From the NCBI GenBank assembly GCA_029204225.1, contig CM055103.1, forward strand, positions 40,524,599 to 40,558,488: a stretch of 33,890 nt of DNA. Direction: 5' to 3'. The stretch is from Diphasiastrum complanatum (Eukaryota > Streptophyta > Lycopodiopsida > Lycopodiales > Lycopodiaceae). The translations under genes were made by a program, and so were the position numbers. This document shows, piece after piece, positions 31,027 through 33,890 of the stretch (the stretch's first letter is position 1; each line of letters opens with the position of its first letter). A model generated the notes under the pieces. That model saw nothing but the letters and a program-made list of their open reading frames with translations. It had not been told where the DNA came from and ran no database searches.

Positions 31027-32267
31027 TTGGGTATCAATATAAGAAGGTATAGGAGTTGTAGGCTAGTAGTGTGATACCAGCCGATCATCAACCCGGGGAT
31101 AAATATGTATGAACTACTAAAAATATTCTTTTAAAAGAGTAATATATAAAAAATTTGAAATATGATTTTTTTTTACTAAAATAGTACTACTGTTGATACC
31201 ATGACAAAAATCCACAAAATCTCCCAAACCTGGATATCAATATGAGTGGTGTTATAATGGAATCAGTAGATGCTCTAATTTTAAAAGCCTATTCAAAGGA
31301 TTGGAGATGTGGATACTAGAAAATCCACTTATGGCTATTTGTGCCTTCTAGCAGCAGGACCTATATCATGAAACAATCGACAAAAAAATGCATTTATCTG
31401 AATAGTAAGATAGTTAATACTAGGTGTTCGGTTCTAGACCCTGGTATTAGAAATTCATATACCAGTCGAGTAGGTTTTTTGATATCATGTTGATACCCAT
31501 TATCGATACCAGCTGCGTATCAATAATTTGCAACAATTGTGACAAATAATTAGATATGTGATCGATTAAGAAGGTGAATAATAGTGGCCTCCTTGCATGG
31601 TATTCTCTTTTGTGTTGCTCAAATAAATTTCATTTTGGAGACACTAGCTTGATTCTACTATCATGTACTGCCATTTTTTATACATACTTCTATTGTATAT
31701 AGGCTTGTAGCAATGTTAAGGACCTTTGCAACAAAATTAGTGCTCTTTACTTGCTTGAATTCAGTGAGCAAAATCTAAGTGTAACTATGTATGATCAAAT
31801 TGTATATATGCTAGATGAAGACAATGTCTTCTACAATATAAGGATGAGGAATGTATGGATCATTACGGATTTGGCTTGATTTGGCATATCTATATGCACA
31901 TTAGAAGGGTTAGAATCATGATGTTGCTCATAAAGTTTAAAATTGGCAATAGGTTGTTTGCAAAGCAAGAGGTTAGAGTCACGACTTAGCATGCTAAGTG
32001 TTTTTGGTGTGTTCAATTCTAGGCTGCTTGGCACAATGTCGTACTTGGTGGTGCAAGTGAAGTTGAAGAGGGATGAGAAGAAAATGATAATAATATGATA
32101 ATATGATAATAACACAACTAATAATATGACACATCCCTTTGATAGACTTAAGAGGCAAAATACCACGTAGATTTCAAAGCTAAGCAATCATTCACTGTAA
32201 TTTCTTCTAACAAATTGAAACGACTAGATATATTTGCATGATAAGGCTTTTGAAACATTTCAATAGA
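31027..32267. other. No gene recognised
   Basis: AT-rich, with many GATACC/GGTATC words between 31060 and 31520 that form no ordered array. A minus-strand frame at 31831-32187 has a hydrophobic beginning but no recognisable family, and I do not support it as a gene. Confidence 0.5.
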
Positions 32268-32558
32268 CTACTCCTATAATGCATCTTGGTTTCCAAGGGG
32301 GCTTGAACTTGGGACCAAAGAAACTTTGATGCCAAGCTAACCAACTGAGCCAACCTCGTTGGATCTACTCCCAAAATGCATCTTGGTTTCCTTGGGGACT
32401 TGAACTAGGGACCAAAGAAACTTTGGATGCCATGGTAACCAAGCCAACCCCGTTGGTTCTACTCCCAAAATGCTTCTTGGTTTCCAAGGGGAGGCTCGAA
32501 CCTGGGACCAAAGAAACTTTGGATGCCAAGCTAACCAGTTGAGCCAACCCCGTTGGGT
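32268..32558 (-). repeat. Trimer of tRNA-like (SINE-head) units
   Basis: Three head-to-tail units (32268-32364, 32365-32458, 32459-32558; 97, 94 and 100 bases) share CTACTCCCAAAATGCATCTT and CCAAAGAAACTTTGGATGCC. On the minus strand each has a box A-like TGGCTCAACTGGTTAG (intact in units 1 and 3, damaged in unit 2) followed about 35 bases later by a box B-like GGTTCGAGCC (CG changed to CA in units 1 and 2). The order and spacing are those of a Pol III tRNA promoter. This suggests tandemly repeated heads of a tRNA-derived SINE or decayed tRNA genes. No full cloverleaf is kept. Confidence 0.7.
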
Positions 32559-33890
32559 CTACTCCCAAAATGGTATAATAACTAATTAAAAGAGTTTTTG
32601 ATTAAATATGAATAAATGATAGTGAAAGAACTCCCAAACTATAAGAAAGTTCAAATTTGACCTAAATGTTGCATCCTACCAATGGACTTTTGTTATTTGG
32701 AGCTTCTAACTCTTGAACCTTAGGCGATGCCTTAAATCCTGCCCAACTCATTTGACATACCAACTACACGCTTTGAAACAAACCTTTTGAATTTTATAAA
32801 TTTGACTCTTTTCTTTTAATGTTTGACTGAATGCTCATCATTCCATCTATTTTTGTAATTGGTCTGATGTGAGGCTAATTGTCCAAGTTTGCTTGCAATC
32901 TTTTGCCCAAACAAAAGCTTTTTTTAATGTCGATATTGCTTGTATGAGCTATAGTTATTATGCCATTTTTTACATTCCATTTTAAAATTTGTACTATGCT
33001 CCTCATCTAAATTTTTTTTCTTTGTTTAGTTTATTCATATAGATTTTGTATTAAAATAATCCACCCTCTAGCTTTTTCCTTTGAGATACTTTGTTTAAAT
33101 ATTATTTAAGCCTCTTAAGAGTGTCACTCATTTCCTTCACCTTATCCTTTTTTGAACTCTTTGAGAATATATTGTCCTTTCAATAACATTTTCCTTTTCC
33201 AAACTCGCTACTGATTGATTTGCTTTCTAAAGTTGTAGGTCAAGCTACTTGTGAATAGTACTTGTTTACACTTAATATTTGACATATCAATATTTGATCA
33301 TACATGGTAAATACTTATAACAAATTGTCAAGTATTTTCATAACTCTTATAACATCCCATTATTACCCTTCATATATGTAGGGCAAGATTTCATGAGTTG
33401 TGCTCTAAATGGATTGGTTTATGCCAAAAACATTTCTTTTCAAGCGAGCTTATTTGTCTTGCCATCATTTAAATAAAGCAAAAACTATGATTCAAAGAAG
33501 ATACACATTGTCTAAGATTCTATAATCACAAGTTGAGAGTCATAAACCCTGAACCATGCTTTTGACTTCTATAGTGTGTGAGTCATAATGTACTATCTTC
33601 TTATTCACATTTCCTCTTCATTTGTTTGTGGTTGAATCTCCGAGGGAAGGTGAACCTTGTGTGTGTTAGGAGCATAGGTGAGTGTCATTTGTTGGTATGC
33701 ACATAAATTTTCCATTATCTTCTTCATATTAGGAACTCGTTACCAAATTTGGTTGATAACCACTTCTCAAATGAGTATTTCACTTGAGCTTTTCAATTGA
33801 GTAATCAAATCTTGAAATATAATTTGCAAGCTTTTTCATTGAGAATTGAATTTCCTTGAGCATGAAATTGGTCAACTTAGTGTCAATAGA
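32559..33890. other. No gene recognised
   Basis: About 1.3 kb of AT-rich DNA to the window end. No long frame on either strand, no repeat pair and no RNA gene was noticed. Confidence 0.55.

Noticed and set aside
31831-32187. Minus-strand 118-codon frame
   Set aside because: The hydrophobic, low-complexity start and lack of motifs make a real gene unlikely.
1-33890. Search for CRISPR arrays, operons or bacterial-type systems
   Set aside because: No regularly spaced repeat array or bacterial gene cluster is present. Spliced genes and plant transposons show that this is eukaryotic DNA.

Overview
The window looks like nuclear DNA from a land plant with a large, transposon-rich genome. The evidence is a spliced glutathionyl-hydroquinone reductase (GHR) gene, a PLS-class pentatricopeptide repeat (PPR) protein ending in a DYW domain, an intronless tRNA-Arg without encoded CCA, Copia elements, and heavy CG to TG/CA decay in old repeats. 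The style of the PPR repeats (EEGRRIH, [15 protein letters not shown]) reminds me of ferns. That is an impression, not something the sequence proves.

Layout. 1-515 is a long foldback repeat. 949-1850 is a broken plus-strand Copia integrase segment that runs into the primer-binding site and LTR of a minus-strand element (1934-2623). 2841-3080 holds a duplicated block. 3446-7555 is a decayed Helentron-type Helitron coding for Rep (HUH), a Pif1-like helicase and a C-terminal apurinic-type endonuclease. 9674-16116 is a hAT transposase C-terminus, with an intron and an RG-rich tail, split by a minus-strand LTR retrotransposon (10415-15785) that shows no pol. Two GA microsatellites lie at 16307 and 25767. 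17944-19910 (minus) is the intact five-exon GHR gene, with tRNA-Arg(CCG) 98 bases upstream on the same strand. 20986-23545 (minus) is a deleted Copia element, followed by a second cryptic Copia reverse transcriptase fragment (23850-24079) and a possible UDP-glucose 4-epimerase fragment (25048-25195). 26649-30371 (minus) is the DYW-type PPR gene. 30876-30980 and 32268-32558 hold short direct repeats and a trimer of tRNA-like units. The rest is AT-rich DNA without recognisable genes.

Most interesting point. The long PPR reading frame does not begin at its first ATG in any natural way. It continues upstream, in frame and behind a good splice acceptor, into a motif that matches the C-terminal PDF motif of plant organellar single-stranded DNA-binding (OSB) proteins. 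Three more upstream segments with matching splice phases complete two such motifs. The sequence therefore predicts a chimeric OSB-PDF + PPR-DYW protein of about 1,075 residues, possibly made when an intronless PPR copy landed in an OSB gene. I know of no described protein with this architecture.

The two intact protein genes are both ordinary plant housekeeping types (quinone/glutathione chemistry and organellar RNA editing). No operon-like or pathway link between them is visible.
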